A stretch of 64,000 bases of DNA from Microglena sp. YARC (Eukaryota > Chlorophyta > Chlorophyceae > Chlamydomonadales > Chlamydomonadaceae): contig CM039463.1 in assembly GCA_022414725.1 (NCBI GenBank), positions 21,500,882 through 21,564,881 of the forward strand. The letters run 5' to 3'. Below are positions 13,165 to 20,778 of the stretch, piece by piece. Made by a program: the position numbers and the translations under genes. A model generated the notes under the pieces. It made no database searches, was not told where the DNA came from, and saw only the letters and a program-made list of their open reading frames with translations. Each line of letters starts with the position of its first letter. Position 1 is the first letter of the stretch.

Positions 13165-16100
13165 GGTAGCCCGTGTGGCCAGTGCCACACCTACTCTTAC
13201 CTACTCTCACACCTACTCACACCTACTCTCACTCTCAAGACCCCCCTCCCCCCCCCCCCCCCCCCCCAATCATAGTACGGTGCCCATTTGGCCTTTGGCC
13301 ACACCTATTTGGGGCTAGTTACATAATGGTTTGCACTTGAAGCCCCCCCTCAGTCACACACCACCACCACCACCAAACCATTATCCGCCCCCTCCCCCCT
13401 CCCCTCCCGTTGGCCACACCTGTATTGGGCTGGGTTGCAAAATGGTCTTCTCTGCAGCGCATGCAACTTAAAACATTGGCGGACGCATATCCCTTTTATG
13501 CGCCCACCACCATCACCACCAACAACAACAACAACCATGTACCCCCACCCACAAACATACTCCCTTACTCTTCCAGACATACTTCCTGACTCCATCCCTT
13601 ATTCCCTTCCCCCACCCCAGCCATCCCACCAGCCCTCACCCTCTCCCCACTCTCATCCCTCCCCTCCCTCCTACACGCACCCACCAGCACACACATACTC
13701 CATATCTGCCTCCCTCCACCTCAGCTGTTGGCTTTGCCATAGCTGAAAGGCAAACGGGACGAAGAGCATCGACAATGTTTGTGCATCATCCGACTCCGCT
13801 AAAAGCATCGGACCTGCTTCCCTGCCACCTCAGCTGTGAACGATAGTCGACCCCACTGAAGAAGCTGAACCTGCGCAACTGTACATAAGTAAAGCTTCTT
13901 CTTAGCGAGCATGTATTCAGTTCGGCCGAAGAACAATCCTGTTCAACACAACTGCTCCCGAAGTCAACTCGATCTGAGACTTGGAAACATCGCTAGGTTT
14001 ATCCATTCAACTTTGCCGCGTGCTCGCTATAGCACAATGCACAGCGACGATATATGTATCAATGCAGTGGGAAGAAGTTGCAGTCAAGTTGCTGATTTGA
14101 GATGTTCAGTCAAGTTAGGGCGAGAATGCTCAGCGAGATTTTTCATTCGGTCAACTCTGATGCGTACTTGCTATGGCACAATGCGGAGCGACATGTTTCT
14201 CAATGCAGTGGGAAGAATATGCAGTCAAGTTTGTGACATGGGATGGATGCGATTCGGACATTTCTGACAGATCGGCTGACTCGCCACGTCACCTTCCGTT
14301 GTGCGCAGCGACAGGTCTCTTGACGCAAGGGAAAGGTCTTGCAGAGATGCAGGGGGAAAAGCTTGTAGGAAGACGAACTGCAGCGCTACCGAAATCAGGT
14401 GGATGAACTCAGGCGGGAAAAGGAGAAATCGGGCGGGATGCGCAACAGGTAGAATACGCAGGAGGCGAAGGTTGCGCAAGGCAGAATTCGCAGGAGGCCA
14501 AATCAGGCAGAAGTTGAAGCAGGAGGGATTAAAAGCGTGAATTGGCTGAGCGGGGATTGGCTGGGCGGGAAGTCGATTAAGTCGGTTACGCGATGACACC
14601 ACCACGACCGCGACCACGACCGCCATGATTTCTTTATATATATAGATAATGGAGTGCAGCCAGCCGAAGCCAGTTCGTTACAAGACATTGGTTGAGACAG
14701 TTGGTTTTGTTTGGTCACACGGACAAACAGGTGACCCTTGGGGCTCCCGCCCCCATGAAGGGGGGGCTCCGTCAAAAACAGTGCTAACCAGGTGCTAACC
14801 ACTAGGGGACGGCAATATGATATCGTATGATATCATGTCATCATATGATGCTGGTAGTCTGACTAGGCTACAGTTACTATCTATGTACACTATCATATGA
14901 TGCAAATCGTATTGGGCCTAATTTATCATTTTATATAGGGAACGGCAATATGAAATTGTATGATGTCATATGATATCATGTCATCATATGATGCCGGCAG
15001 TCTGACTAGGCTAAAGTTATCATTTATATACAATATCATATGGTGCAATTCGTATTGGGCCTTATTTATCATTTTATGTAGGGAACGGCAATTTTGTATC
15101 ATTCAAAATGCATCATATGATATTATACTCACCTTTGGTCTACATCATATGATATGCTTGTCCCTACTCCAGTGCCAGCAAAGGAAACCCATCTATAATC
15201 GGAAACCCAAGTTCCAGTATCTGCACAAGTTTTGGGCGGAGCACCCTCTTCAAGGAGGCGGGAGCCCCCAGGGTCACCCCGTCGTCCGTTTGTGCGTCCG
15301 ACCGAAAGATTGAAGCCTGACACGTCAGCCAACTGTCTTATAACTAACTGGCTTCAGTCAGCTCCATTGTTGCCACATTACGTTCCATTGCCAACACACT
15401 CCGCTAATTTTACGAGTTGCTTGTGACCCTGCATAAGACTTGTTAAACTGCCTACAGTAATGCGCTTTGTCTACTCCCTGGTTTCCGTGGGTATCGCACT
15501 GGGGGACTTGGAGTAGGTAGGCAGTGAGCATCCCAGAGCTGGCTGAAAAACATTTAACAATCCAGTCCAAGCTTCAGAACAGCACACCTGACCTCCCCTA
15601 TGCCACCTGAGCTCCCCTATGGCACCTGACCCCTGACCACCACCTGACCACCCCTATGCCACCTGACCCCTGACCACCCCTATGCCACCTGACCCCTGAC
15701 CACCCCTGACCACCCCCTCCCACCTGACCCCTGACCACCCCTATGCCACCTGACCCCTGACCACCCCTAAGCCACCTGACCACCCCTATGCCACCTGACC
15801 CCTGACCACCCCTGACCACCCCTATGCCACCTGACCCTGACCACCCCTGACCACCCCCTCCCACCTGACCCCTGACCACCCCTGACCACCCCCTCCCACC
15901 TGACCCCTGACCACCCCTATGCCACCTGACCCCTGACCACCCCTAAGCCACCTGACCACCCTTATGCCACCTGACCCCTGACCACCCCTATGCCACCTGA
16001 CCCCTAAGCCACCTGACCACCCCTCTGCCACCTGACCACCCCTAAGCCACCTGACCCCTGACCACCCCTAAGCCACCTGACCACCCCTAGGCCACCTGAC

Positions 16101-19100
16101 CCCTGACCACCCCTGACCACCCCCTCCCACCTGACCCCTGACCACCCCTATGCCACCTGACCCCTGACCACCCCTAAGCCACCTGACCACCCTTATGCCA
16201 CCTGACCACCCCTAGACCACCTGACCCCTGACCACCCCTTAGCCACCTGACCACCCCTATGCCACCTGACACCTGACCACCCCTAAGCCACCTGACCACC
16301 CCTATGCCACCTGATCCCTGACCACCCCTAAGCCACCTGACCACCCCTATGCCACCTGACCCCTGACCACCCCTAAGCCACCTGACCACCCCTATGCCAC
16401 CTGACCCCTGACCACCCTTATGCCACCTGACCCCTGACCACCCCTATGCCACCTGACCCCTGACCACCCCTAGGCCACCTGACCACCCTTATGCCACCTG
16501 ACCACCCTTATGCCACCTGACCCCTGACCACCCCTAGGCCACCTGACCCCTGACCACCCCTAGGCCACCTGACCACCCTTATGCCACCTGACCCCTGACC
16601 ACCCCTAAGCCACCTGACCACCCCTATGCCACCTGACTCCTGACCACCCCTAAGCCACCTGACCACCCCTATGCCACCTGACCCCTGACCACCCCTAAGC
16701 CACCTGACCACCCCTATGCCACCTGACCCCTGACCACCCCTAAGCCACCTGACCACCCCTATGCCACCTGACCCCTGACCACCCCTATGCCACCTGACCC
16801 CTGACCACCCCTAGGCCACCTGACCACCCTTATGCCACCTGACCACCCTTATGCCACCTGACCCCTGACCACCCCTAGGCCACCTGACCACCCTTATGCC
16901 ACCTGACCCCTGACCACCCCTAAGCCACCTGACCACCCCTATGCCACCTGACTCCTGACCACCCCTAAGCCACCTGACCACCCCTATGCCACCTGACCCT
17001 GACCACCCCTAAGCCACCTGACCACCCCTATGCCACCTGACTCCTGACCACCCTATGCCACCTGACCCCTGACCACCCCTAAGCCACCTGACCACCCCTA
17101 TGCCACCTGACTCCTGACCACCCCTAAGCCACCTGACCACCCCTATGCCACCTGACCCCATATCACCCTTAAGCCACCTGACCACCCCTATGCCACCTGA
17201 CCACCCCCTCCCACCTGACCACCCCTTACCATCCCCTCCCTCCTGACCACCCCCTCCAACCTGACCACCCTTGACCATCCGTTTCCACCTGACCCCTGAC
17301 AGCCCCCTTCCACCAGCCACCCGACCCCTGACCCCCTCCCACCTGACCCCTGACCCTTGACCACGCTTGCAGAAAGAAGGAGGACATCATCGTTGACTTC
17401 ACGGGCCCCAAGATCGATCCTCGACTGACCATTGCGGCAGCTGGGAAGGATATCCAGCTCCGGAGCCGAGCGGTCGTGGTAACAATGCTCCCCGAGGACC
17501 TCCATTACCAACGCTCCCGTTTTTTTAACCGATTCCTTGCCACAACGTCTCTCGTGGGTACTGCCTTGGAGTCGGGCTCTTCGCTGAGAGGAGGCGAGGC
17601 TGGAAGTATGGTGTCGACAGTTGCGGGTGGGGGTGGGGGCTCCTCATCAACCGATGTCTTGTCCGTCTGGCGCAGCCATGCTGCGCACGATGCGTCCCTG
17701 CGCGAGCGCCAAGTTAGGCGACGAGCCAGCCTGGCAAGGAACGCTGCCCAGGCTGGCGATGGTGGTTTCGGAGCTGGGGATGGCGGGGGCGAGGGCGCTG
17801 ATCAAGATGGAGGCGGCCTTGGTTTCGACGGCGGCTACGCTGATGGAGGATATGATGAGGATGACAGCGATGGCGACGTGGGTGGTGCTGGTGCTGACGC
17901 AGCCCATGGATGGGATGAAGAAGCTGGCAGTGGTTTCGATCCTGGTTTCGGAGGCCTTGCTGGCATGCTGGGTGAAGAGGGGGACAGCAGCGTGTATGAG
18001 CAGCTGCTGGGAGGGAGTGGATTTCAACTGCCAAAACCTCGCCTGGTGCAAAGGCTGGAGGTTAACTACGAACGCAGCGCCAAATCGGTGCGTTGTATGT
18101 TAGTTTTAATAGCTTTTCACCCTAGGAGAAGGGGGGGGGGGGGGGGGGGGATGTTTAGATCCGTTCCAAGTGGTCACTAAGGGCTAGGTTTTATCAGATG
18201 CGCCATTTCCTGGTTCCCTCCTTGTAAATAAAAAGTGCAAGAATCTCGCCTGGTGCAGAGGCTGAAGGTCACGTAAGACGGTAGTGCCAAGCAGGTGTTT
18301 TGTTAGGTTGGTTGTTGGTTTGAGGAGGGGTGTGTGTGTGAACAGAAAGGGCGCCTCAAAAAAGGGACGGCGAAATGTTTAGATACATTCCAAGTGCCAA
18401 AAATTTGCCTCTTGCAGAGTCTGGAGGTCAACTACGACTTGAATGCCAAGCAGGTGGTTAGTTGGGTTGGTTGGTTGGCTAGCTGGTTTGAGAAGGGGGT
18501 ATGAGAACAGAGAGGACGTCTCGAATCACAGATGAGGCTGAAAAATATTTCAAATCTTGATGTTTGGTTTCTTGGTGCAAGTGCTGTTTCTCTCCTCTGA
18601 ACAGCAACTGGCATATGCCACTTTGGGGCTGAGCCCCCCCTTCTGGGGGGCGGGAGCCCCCAGGGTCAACGAGTTGTTTGCCTGTCTACAAGATACAAGT
18701 ATCCCTGGTCCTAACCGTCTCGCAAACCCTGCCATTGATTTCCCGCACCCGCACTCCACTAGCACCCACTACCACCCACTACTAGAGGTCGGCTACGTTA
18801 TATAATATTAGTGAATAAATAATATTATATAACATTATATAATGTTAGTCGGACGAGCCGTCTCACCAGAAATTTGAATTTATTTGAAAAACTAATATTA
18901 TTGTGGCACTATAATAAGAATAGTTTTTCAAACACTAATATCACTTACCGTTCCCTACACACTACCACACACACACCCCACACTTCACTAGCACCCGCAC
19001 CCACACTCCACTAGCACCCACTACCACACCACTCCACACCTCGTTGCTCTTAATTGATGATGATGATGATGATGATAAAGGCAATGATGATGGTTGCATT

Positions 19101-19727
19101 GTTCTGGCGCAGCTCACGGGTCGATTATGATGGTGATGCTAATGATCGTGATGATACTGATCATGATGATGGTGTTGGTTGCCTTGCAGGTGGAGGAGAG
19201 AAAACGACCCCACTCCCCCACCCCCTCACCACCTTCACCTTCACCACAACACCTTTATCCCCACCCCCACCCCCCCTCCCCTCACCACCTTCATCACAAC
19301 ACCCGCACCACACCCACCCACCCACCCACCCCCCGGCACCACACTCACCCCACCCACCCACCCCCGCACCCACCCCCACACCCACTTCCACACCCACCCG
19401 CACCACTATAACAATCACTAATACTGGTTGGATGCATTGCAGGTGGATGTACGAGCTCTGAAAGAGACCCTTCACACAAGCATGAAGCAATTGCTTGCAT
19501 CAGACAATTCTCCTTCAGAGGCGATCGACCCCTCCCAGGAGAAGCCCCTGGAGGCTCTCAGCTTTAAACAAGTTATAAAGAGCTTGCCAGAGCATAGCGC
19601 AGCAGGTCCTGCTGCTGACATCTCGACACACTTGTGCTTCATCTGTCTCCTGCATCTTGCGAACGAGAATGGGCTGCGCCTCACAAACGAAGGCTCTATG
19701 GATACCCTGAATATATACACCCAGTAG
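744..19727 (+). CDS. CAP-H: Condensin complex subunit CAP-H (kleisin, barren/BRN1 family), 5'-partial, 8 exons
   Basis: CAP-H is the kleisin that bridges the SMC2/SMC4 heads in condensin and recruits the HEAT subunits during chromosome compaction. Exons: 744-880, 3468-3689, 4999-5132, 9288-9450, 10519-10934, 12195-12397, 17373-18087, 19443-19727. All introns are GT-AG and every junction phase agrees; together they give 757 residues plus a TAG stop, without the N-terminus. Family blocks appear in the expected order: FQRAGHGLDASVRIYAKRVD; DPLFRRTSKLFDEGSAAG; an LFDS-like block (EIMFDSADVP); an acidic Gly/Asp/Ser-rich middle; WAGASFWRYR; LPEDLHYQ; VDVRALKETL; and HLCFICLLHLANENGLRL near the C-terminus, the winged-helix part that contacts an SMC head. 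The acidic middle is longer and more glycine-rich than usual. Introns of up to about 5 kb are filled with tandem repeats carrying copies of exon edges. The identification comes from remembered family motifs; no alignment was run. Confidence 0.92.
884..1194. repeat. CA-rich intron segment with first exon-A donor echo
   Basis: Intron A begins with G-rich then (cacac)n sequence. At 1086-1100 the exon-A ending ggccggattcag is repeated with a following gtgggtgggg donor. No coding signal is seen otherwise. Confidence 0.75.
1195..1790. repeat. 12-bp intronic minisatellite (accatgacccac)
   Basis: About 45-50 near-perfect copies of a 12-bp unit with point variants (g for a at two places). A period divisible by three keeps frames open on both strands, giving His/Pro/Asp, Met-Thr and Gly-His-Val repeat ORFs that are artefacts. 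The array runs straight into a copy of the exon-A end at 1789. Confidence 0.92.
1789..2330. repeat. Array of exon-A end plus donor echoes
   Basis: The segment 1789-1842 repeats about 54 bp of the exon-A end (tatggtgtgaag, tcaaccggccc) and a good donor, gtgagt. A shorter copy ends at 1992. After that the donor with its flank (gttctggtgggtggggatgag) recurs at about 2063, 2133, 2186, 2239 and 2299. No acceptor partners are seen, so the copies would stay in the intron. Confidence 0.8.
2331..2689. repeat. Simple sequence, G-rich then CA-rich, with C homopolymer
   Basis: No gene is seen. The stretch holds (gtg)n, then (cacac)n and a C run at 2641-2670. Confidence 0.75.
2690..3467. repeat. Three upstream echoes of the CAP-H exon-B start
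   Basis: Copies of the acceptor (atgcacatag) plus 115-130 bp of exon B start at 2733, 2973 and 3219, before the real exon at 3468; spacings are 240, 246 and 249 bp. Each copy runs into C-rich or (cac)n sequence instead of the rest of the exon and has no clear donor. The reading frame (HIDNEGAAGDDTQDQGAGG) is kept in each, implying recent duplication. Confidence 0.9.
3468..3689 (+). CDS. CAP-H: CAP-H exon B
   Basis: Acceptor gcgcatag, donor gtgggtgg. It joins exon A in phase 1 (g plus ac gives Asp) and leaves in phase 1. It encodes DNEGAAGDDTQDQG, a basic KPKKRAG stretch, then LRNKTMEVTLDSDPLFRRTS and KLFDEGSAAG, matching the family segment that precedes the LFDS-type block. Three copies of its first about 120 bp lie upstream and two copies of its last about 90 bp lie downstream. 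Confidence 0.9.
3690..4341. repeat. Two downstream echoes of the CAP-H exon-B end, in G/T-rich repeats
   Basis: Copies of the last about 90 bp of exon B lie at about 3757-3852 (followed by gtgggtgg) and 4060-4140. The second lacks 12 bp (the LFDE codons) and its donor is changed to gctggg. The rest is a degenerate gggtggtgttggtgtgggga repeat. Confidence 0.87.
4342..4685. repeat. 100-bp tandem repeat, 3.4 copies
   Basis: The unit beginning ctgtacattttcatag recurs at 4342, 4442, 4542 and 4642, exactly 100 bp apart, with few differences. Intronic; no coding sign. Confidence 0.93.
4686..4998. repeat. Exon-C start echo and (TCA/TCG)n triplet array
   Basis: At 4831-4871 the acceptor tgtcgcag and 35 bp of exon-C start are copied. 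A trinucleotide array of tca, tcg and tta follows at 4878-4990, then the real acceptor. The Asp-rich and Ser-rich frames across it are artefacts. Confidence 0.85.
4999..5132 (+). CDS. CAP-H: CAP-H exon C
   Basis: Acceptor ctgttgcag, donor gtgggtgc. With the split glycine codon it reads GLLTLNLSVFSQCEIMFDS, then ADVPVSKFASSAATIDVL and PASEGDIQ, leaving in phase 0. This is the conserved CAP-H block with the FDS motif. A copy of the acceptor and first 35 bp lies upstream at 4831-4871. Confidence 0.9.
5150..5960. repeat. 18-bp AT-rich satellite (aatactataacactagaat)
   Basis: About 45 copies of an 18-bp unit alternating ctagaat, ctataat and ctacaat variants. It fills the start of intron C; no gene. 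Confidence 0.93.
5961..6340. repeat. Weak exon-C end echo and dispersed repeat fragments
   Basis: At 5965-5988 agcgagggtggcattcag resembles the exon-C end, followed by gcaggc rather than a GT donor. A fragment of the gatatcat-rich MITE family (cggcaatatgaaatcac, cagtctgac) follows at about 6045-6155. The motif gtcggtcgcacaaac is duplicated at about 6277-6305 and occurs in related form near 15290. Confidence 0.6.
6341..7732. repeat. Intron C interior: homopolymers, (TC)n, (AAT)n
   Basis: No exon is recognised. It holds a G run near 6686-6707, (tc)n at 6902-6965, G and C runs near 7318-7332 and 7387-7403, and (aat)n at about 7412-7438. The segment near 7510-7560 matches a dispersed tail motif (gggacccacctcctggg) also seen near 29240, 40675 and 45990. 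Confidence 0.65.
7733..8022. mobile_element. hAT-type MITE (GGTACTAC family) between two 48-bp direct repeats
   Basis: A palindromic element rich in agcgc motifs runs from about 7788 (cagggtaattc) to 7969 (gtaccctg). On both sides lies the same sequence of about 48 bp (ccctggccttttttt ... tattgttggcat), at 7736 and 7974, far longer than a hAT 8-bp TSD. The flanks suggest insertion into or between tandem repeats. Confidence 0.65.
8022..8166. repeat. 15-bp minisatellite (ggggctattatggc)
   Basis: About ten copies of tggggctattatggcc/a. Intronic. A single related motif (ggggctataatggcatgattcatgg) recurs at about 28896. Confidence 0.9.
8167..8505. repeat. G/T-rich intron segment
   Basis: (tgggtg)n and (tgtg)n stretches with no exon signal. 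Confidence 0.6.
8506..8735. repeat. 33-bp minisatellite, seven copies
   Basis: The unit gataggtccggataggtg plus ttcatactttttagg repeats seven times at 32-33 bp. A period divisible by three keeps one frame open, giving a false repeat protein. Confidence 0.93.
8740..9235. repeat. 22-bp palindromic minisatellite (atgatatcatgtaatgtaatag)
   Basis: About 22 copies alternating taatg, tcatg and tcttg variants. Each unit contains the self-complementary atgatatcat. Confidence 0.93.
9288..9450 (+). CDS. CAP-H: CAP-H exon D
   Basis: Acceptor ccacatacag, donor gtaagtcag. It starts in phase 0 (LDVSSLREGLREALACAQAA) and ends in phase 1 (ASILKAALG). Conservation is weaker here, but the phase fits both neighbours and three downstream copies of its 3' half with donor mark it as a true exon edge. 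Confidence 0.82.
9451..9940. repeat. Three downstream echoes of the CAP-H exon-D end with donors
   Basis: Copies of the last about 60 bp of exon D (gcggtgacagacggc ... gctgcgttg) each followed by gtaagt or gtaggt end at about 9625, 9773 and 9915, after the real donor at 9451. Each also carries the intron flank (cagagggaagtcatgca). Spacing is 142-175 bp. Confidence 0.9.
9941..10518. repeat. CA-rich intron array (ccacatccacac)
   Basis: A degenerate 12-bp type repeat (catccacac, actccat) from about 10080 to 10505, just before the exon-E acceptor. No coding content. Confidence 0.85.
10519..10934 (+). CDS. CAP-H: CAP-H exon E (acidic, glycine-rich linker)
   Basis: Acceptor ttcctcccatgcag, donor gtaagtgct. 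It enters in phase 1 and leaves in phase 0. It encodes DAEAMQPAASDAYFSANSAA and then a long low-complexity Gly/Asp/Ser/Glu stretch, probably the disordered linker of the kleisin. Copies of the 3' end with donor follow at about 11030-11108 and 11140-11218. Confidence 0.82.
10935..11230. repeat. Two downstream echoes of the CAP-H exon-E end with donors
   Basis: The segment 11022-11108 repeats cacatgcaca...ggctttggtgctggtgagg with a gtaagt donor at 11109. About 11140-11218 is a more diverged copy (gataga/gatagctgg, gacagtgagggcgg, acaactca) with gtaagc at 11219. Both lie beyond the true donor at 10935. Confidence 0.82.
11285..11490 (+). mobile_element. tRNA-derived SINE (family 1), + orientation
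   Basis: The head carries tRNA-like polymerase III boxes: A-box like ggtctagtggtac and B-box like gggagttggattcccc. The body holds ttgtcaaccgcgatg and ttgaggcggtagaccg; the tail is ttcccttaacaccacgccc ending in a short att-rich run. Other copies are near 19830-20035 and 35657-35872, both reversed. The tail matches the 3' end of the RNase H/REL LINE at about 56140-56175. Confidence 0.85.
11491..12030. repeat. AT-rich intron with 109-bp tandem repeat
   Basis: After (aataaat)n, a 109-bp unit containing aacagcttcaa and gcgtgcctgcctcc recurs at 11781, 11890 and 11999. No exon seen. Confidence 0.85.
12195..12397 (+). CDS. CAP-H: CAP-H exon F
   Basis: Acceptor ataccctgtag, donor gtaaggca. It starts in phase 0 (RAGTLDLDALQQLANGG) and ends in phase 2. 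It carries WAGASFWRYR, matching the family WAGP-xHWRxR motif, followed by a basic Ala-rich stretch KSGAAAVVKKTSTRK that continues into exon G. Confidence 0.87.
12398..12800. repeat. G/T-rich tandem repeat after CAP-H exon F
   Basis: Copies of tgggtcaaaggggtgcggga plus gggttggtggtggtg recur near 12420, 12491, 12606 and 12698 with variable (tg)n and g-runs between them. Unlike other introns, no exon sequence is included. Confidence 0.8.
12823..13020 (-). mobile_element. tRNA-derived SINE (family 2), reversed
   Basis: On the - strand it starts with a tRNA-like head (A-box like tggctcaatggtagagc, B-box like ggggttcgaatccata) and ends with the shared cttaa(c/t)acaacgccc-type tail. Related copies lie at 23690-23745 with 24071-24225, and at 33163-33345. 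Family 2 has a different head from family 1 but a related tail. Confidence 0.75.
13093..13186. repeat. Perfect 22-bp inverted repeat around (TA)n
   Basis: Arms 13093-13114 (ggcactggccacacggg...) and 13165-13186 are exact reverse complements, with an alternating TA tract of about 40 bp in the loop. Strong cruciform or hairpin potential within intron F. Confidence 0.9.
13190..14664. other. Intron F interior, no gene recognised
   Basis: C-rich and (cacc)n simple sequence runs to about 13700. From about 13985 to 14235 there is a diverged direct duplication of about 130 bp (caatgcagtgggaagaa, gcacaatgc). The open frames across it have no recognisable domain. Confidence 0.55.
14665..15360. mobile_element. 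Inverted-repeat element holding nested MITE copies
   Basis: The ends are inverted copies: gaagccagttcgttacaaga ... gacagttgg at 14665-14705 and its complement at 15328-15358. Inside each end sits a second inverted block with ggctcccgcccc / gcgggagcccccag. The middle (14809-15165) holds two tandem partial copies of the cggcaatatgatatcat MITE family. No transposase is present. Confidence 0.65.
15590..17350. repeat. 1.75-kb minisatellite (cacctgacccctgaccaccc)
   Basis: An array of about 22-40 bp higher-order units combining ctatgccacctgac, ctaagccacctgac and cccctgaccac. The reverse strand gives Gly-Val-Val-Arg-Gly-Gly repeat frames that are artefacts. The array reaches within 25 bp of the exon-G acceptor. 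Confidence 0.93.
17373..18087 (+). CDS. CAP-H: CAP-H exon G
   Basis: Acceptor cacgcttgcag, donor gtgcgttg. It enters with one base and leaves in phase 0. It encodes KKEDIIVDFTGPKIDPRL, the conserved MLPEDLHYQRSRFFNRFL block, a variable Gly/Asp-rich region, and KPRLVQRLEVNYERSAKS. The donor context tcg|gtgcgt is poor; two downstream copies of the exon end read aagcag|gt, so the annotated donor should be checked with RNA. Confidence 0.87.
18088..18300. repeat. First exon-G end echo, with a LINE-1a 3' tail inserted
   Basis: After a G run (18131-18150), sequence 18176-18237 (ctaggttttatcag, cctggttccctcc, then aaataaaaa) matches the LINE-1a 3' end with a short A-rich tail. It lies between ccaagtg and gtgcaagaa. 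An exon-G end copy follows to 18294 with a gtgttt donor; its frame holds a TAA. Confidence 0.75.
18418..18453 (+). other. Possible nascent 36-nt cassette exon in CAP-H intron G
   Basis: The second echo of the exon-G end has changed gtgcaaag into ttgcag|ag, creating an acceptor, and ends in aagcag|gtggtt. The piece between is 36 nt, phase 0 at both ends, and encodes SLEVNYDLNAKQ. Because exons G and H also meet in phase 0, inclusion would insert 12 residues without a frameshift. Whether it is spliced in is unknown. Confidence 0.4.
18454..18782. other. Intron G segment, no gene recognised
   Basis: It includes a ggggctgagcccccc...ggggggcgggagcccccaggg stretch (about 18625-18665) shared with the inverted-repeat element at 14.7-15.3 kb, then low-complexity cactccactagcacccac. 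Confidence 0.55.
18783..18957. mobile_element. hAT-type MITE, TATAATATTAG family
   Basis: Runs from tagaggtcggctacg to taccgttcccta, with near-matching 8-bp flanks cccactac and cacactac. It shares its body (gcgagccgtctcaccag) with the element at 20600-20770. Confidence 0.8.
18958..19442. repeat. Simple repeats and exon-H acceptor echo
   Basis: Contains (gat)n near 19056, a short copy of the exon-H acceptor and start (gttgccttgcag|gtggagg) ending near 19198, then a C/A-rich cacccac array up to the real acceptor. Confidence 0.7.
19443..19727 (+). CDS. CAP-H: CAP-H exon H (C-terminal, winged-helix region)
   Basis: Acceptor gatgcattgcag. Phase 0 from exon G gives ..AKS|VDVRALKETLHTSMKQLL, then SFKQVIKSLPEHSAAG, HLCFICLLHLANENGLRL and NEGSMDTLNIYTQ with a TAG stop. 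The end point matches the usual CAP-H C-terminus, so TAG acts as a real stop here. Confidence 0.92.
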   Translation: MDVRALKETLHTSMKQLLASDNSPSEAIDPSQEKPLEALSFKQVIKSLPEHSAAGPAADISTHLCFICLLHLANENGLRLTNEGSMDTLNIYTQ

Positions 19728-20060
19728 TGGCAGTAACAGGAGTGATAGCAGCAGTGGCGTGCTCGTAGCTGGGTGCACGCTTGTGCCCCTGGTTGGTTTG
19801 TTGCTAACAACGAGGGCTCTACGGGCACCCTGGTAATGATAACGCCTGGTGGGGCGTGGTGTTAAGGGAGCCCGTCGTACGCGGGTGGGGAGCGGTCTCC
19901 TACCTCAACTGGACAAGCTACCATCGCGGTTGACGACGACCTGCAACGCCAAGAGCGACCGAAGGGGGAGTCGAAGCCCCAACTCTTCGTCCTCAAGCAA
20001 TCTGGTCTACCACTAGACCATTGTATATCACTGAAAGGGGCTGGGCACCCTGCATATCTA
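19728..20060 (-). mobile_element. CAP-H 3' flank with a reversed family-1 SINE between echoes of the CDS end
   Basis: The SINE lies about 19828-20035 on the - strand (tail ggtaatgataacgcctggtg at left, tRNA-like head ccattgtatatcact at right). Short diverged copies of the exon-H end (acgagggctctacgggcacc; gggcaccctgcatatctatg) flank it on either side. Confidence 0.75.
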
Positions 20061-20591
20061 TGTGCAAGTACAATTTCAGCAGTGGGCTATGCGTTCGCGC
20101 TACAGTGATAATTTAATTTTACACTACAGTGCTTATAAGTGTCTTGTATGGGCAGCCTATGTGCCAGCTTCTGAGGAGGGACGGAAAACTAGAACAAGGC
20201 AAAAGGCACGGGCAAGTAGATGGGAGGTGGATGGATATCGTGCTCGATCAGCATTCAATGCTTGCCGTCTGCTTCTCCTGGTGGGGGACGGAAGACTAGA
20301 TCAAGGCACATCATAAATCCAACCCAACCCCCACACACATATATGCACACAAACTCACACTCAAACACACGCACACTGGTGGGGGACGGAAGACAAGATC
20401 AAGGTACAGCATAAATCCACTCAACTATAGTAATGCAAGTCCCAGAGAGAAGAGGCGTGGGTTCGATTCCCGCAAGTGGCCATGTCCACTTTCCGGAGGG
20501 GGAACCAATAAAGTGTCCCCCCAGTGGCACCGCGACGATCTGACCAGGCGTCCGTGTGGTACATGCACTCTACTCAACTATGGCTGTGGCA
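20061..20591. other. Intergenic, weak tRNA-like B-box
   Basis: No gene recognised. gtgggggacggaagac(t/a)aga is repeated at about 20280 and 20378. gcgtgggttcgattcccgc at about 20455 is B-box like and may be part of another SINE; no full tRNA fold is evident. Confidence 0.5.
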
Positions 20592-20599
20592 GTTATGTG

Positions 20600-20770
20600 T
20601 AGGGGTCGGCTATGTTACCGGTATATAATATTAGTGAATAAATAATATTATATAATATTAGTTGGGCGAGCCGTCTCACCAGAATTTTGAATTTATTTGA
20701 AAACCTAATATTATTGTGACACTATAATAATATTAGTTTTTTTAACAATAACATTAGTTGCCGTTCCCTA
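20600..20770. mobile_element. hAT-type MITE, TATAATATTAG family
   Basis: 171 bp, ends taggggtcggc and gccgttcccta. Flanked by gttatgtg at 20592-20599 and 20771-20778, an 8-bp TSD typical of hAT elements. AT-rich interior; no transposase. Confidence 0.88.
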
Positions 20771-20778
20771 GTTATGTG

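Noticed and set aside
13911..14267. Protein-coding gene at 13.9-14.5 kb
   Set aside because: The frame spans a diverged 130-bp direct duplication in an intron of CAP-H, has no recognisable domain, and lacks consistent splice signals.
15598..17320. Reverse-strand Gly/Val/Arg repeat ORFs
   Set aside because: Pure translation of the cacctgacccctgacc minisatellite.
20440..20500. tRNA gene at the gcgtgggttcgattcccgc motif
   Set aside because: Only a B-box like stretch is seen; no matching 5' half was found.
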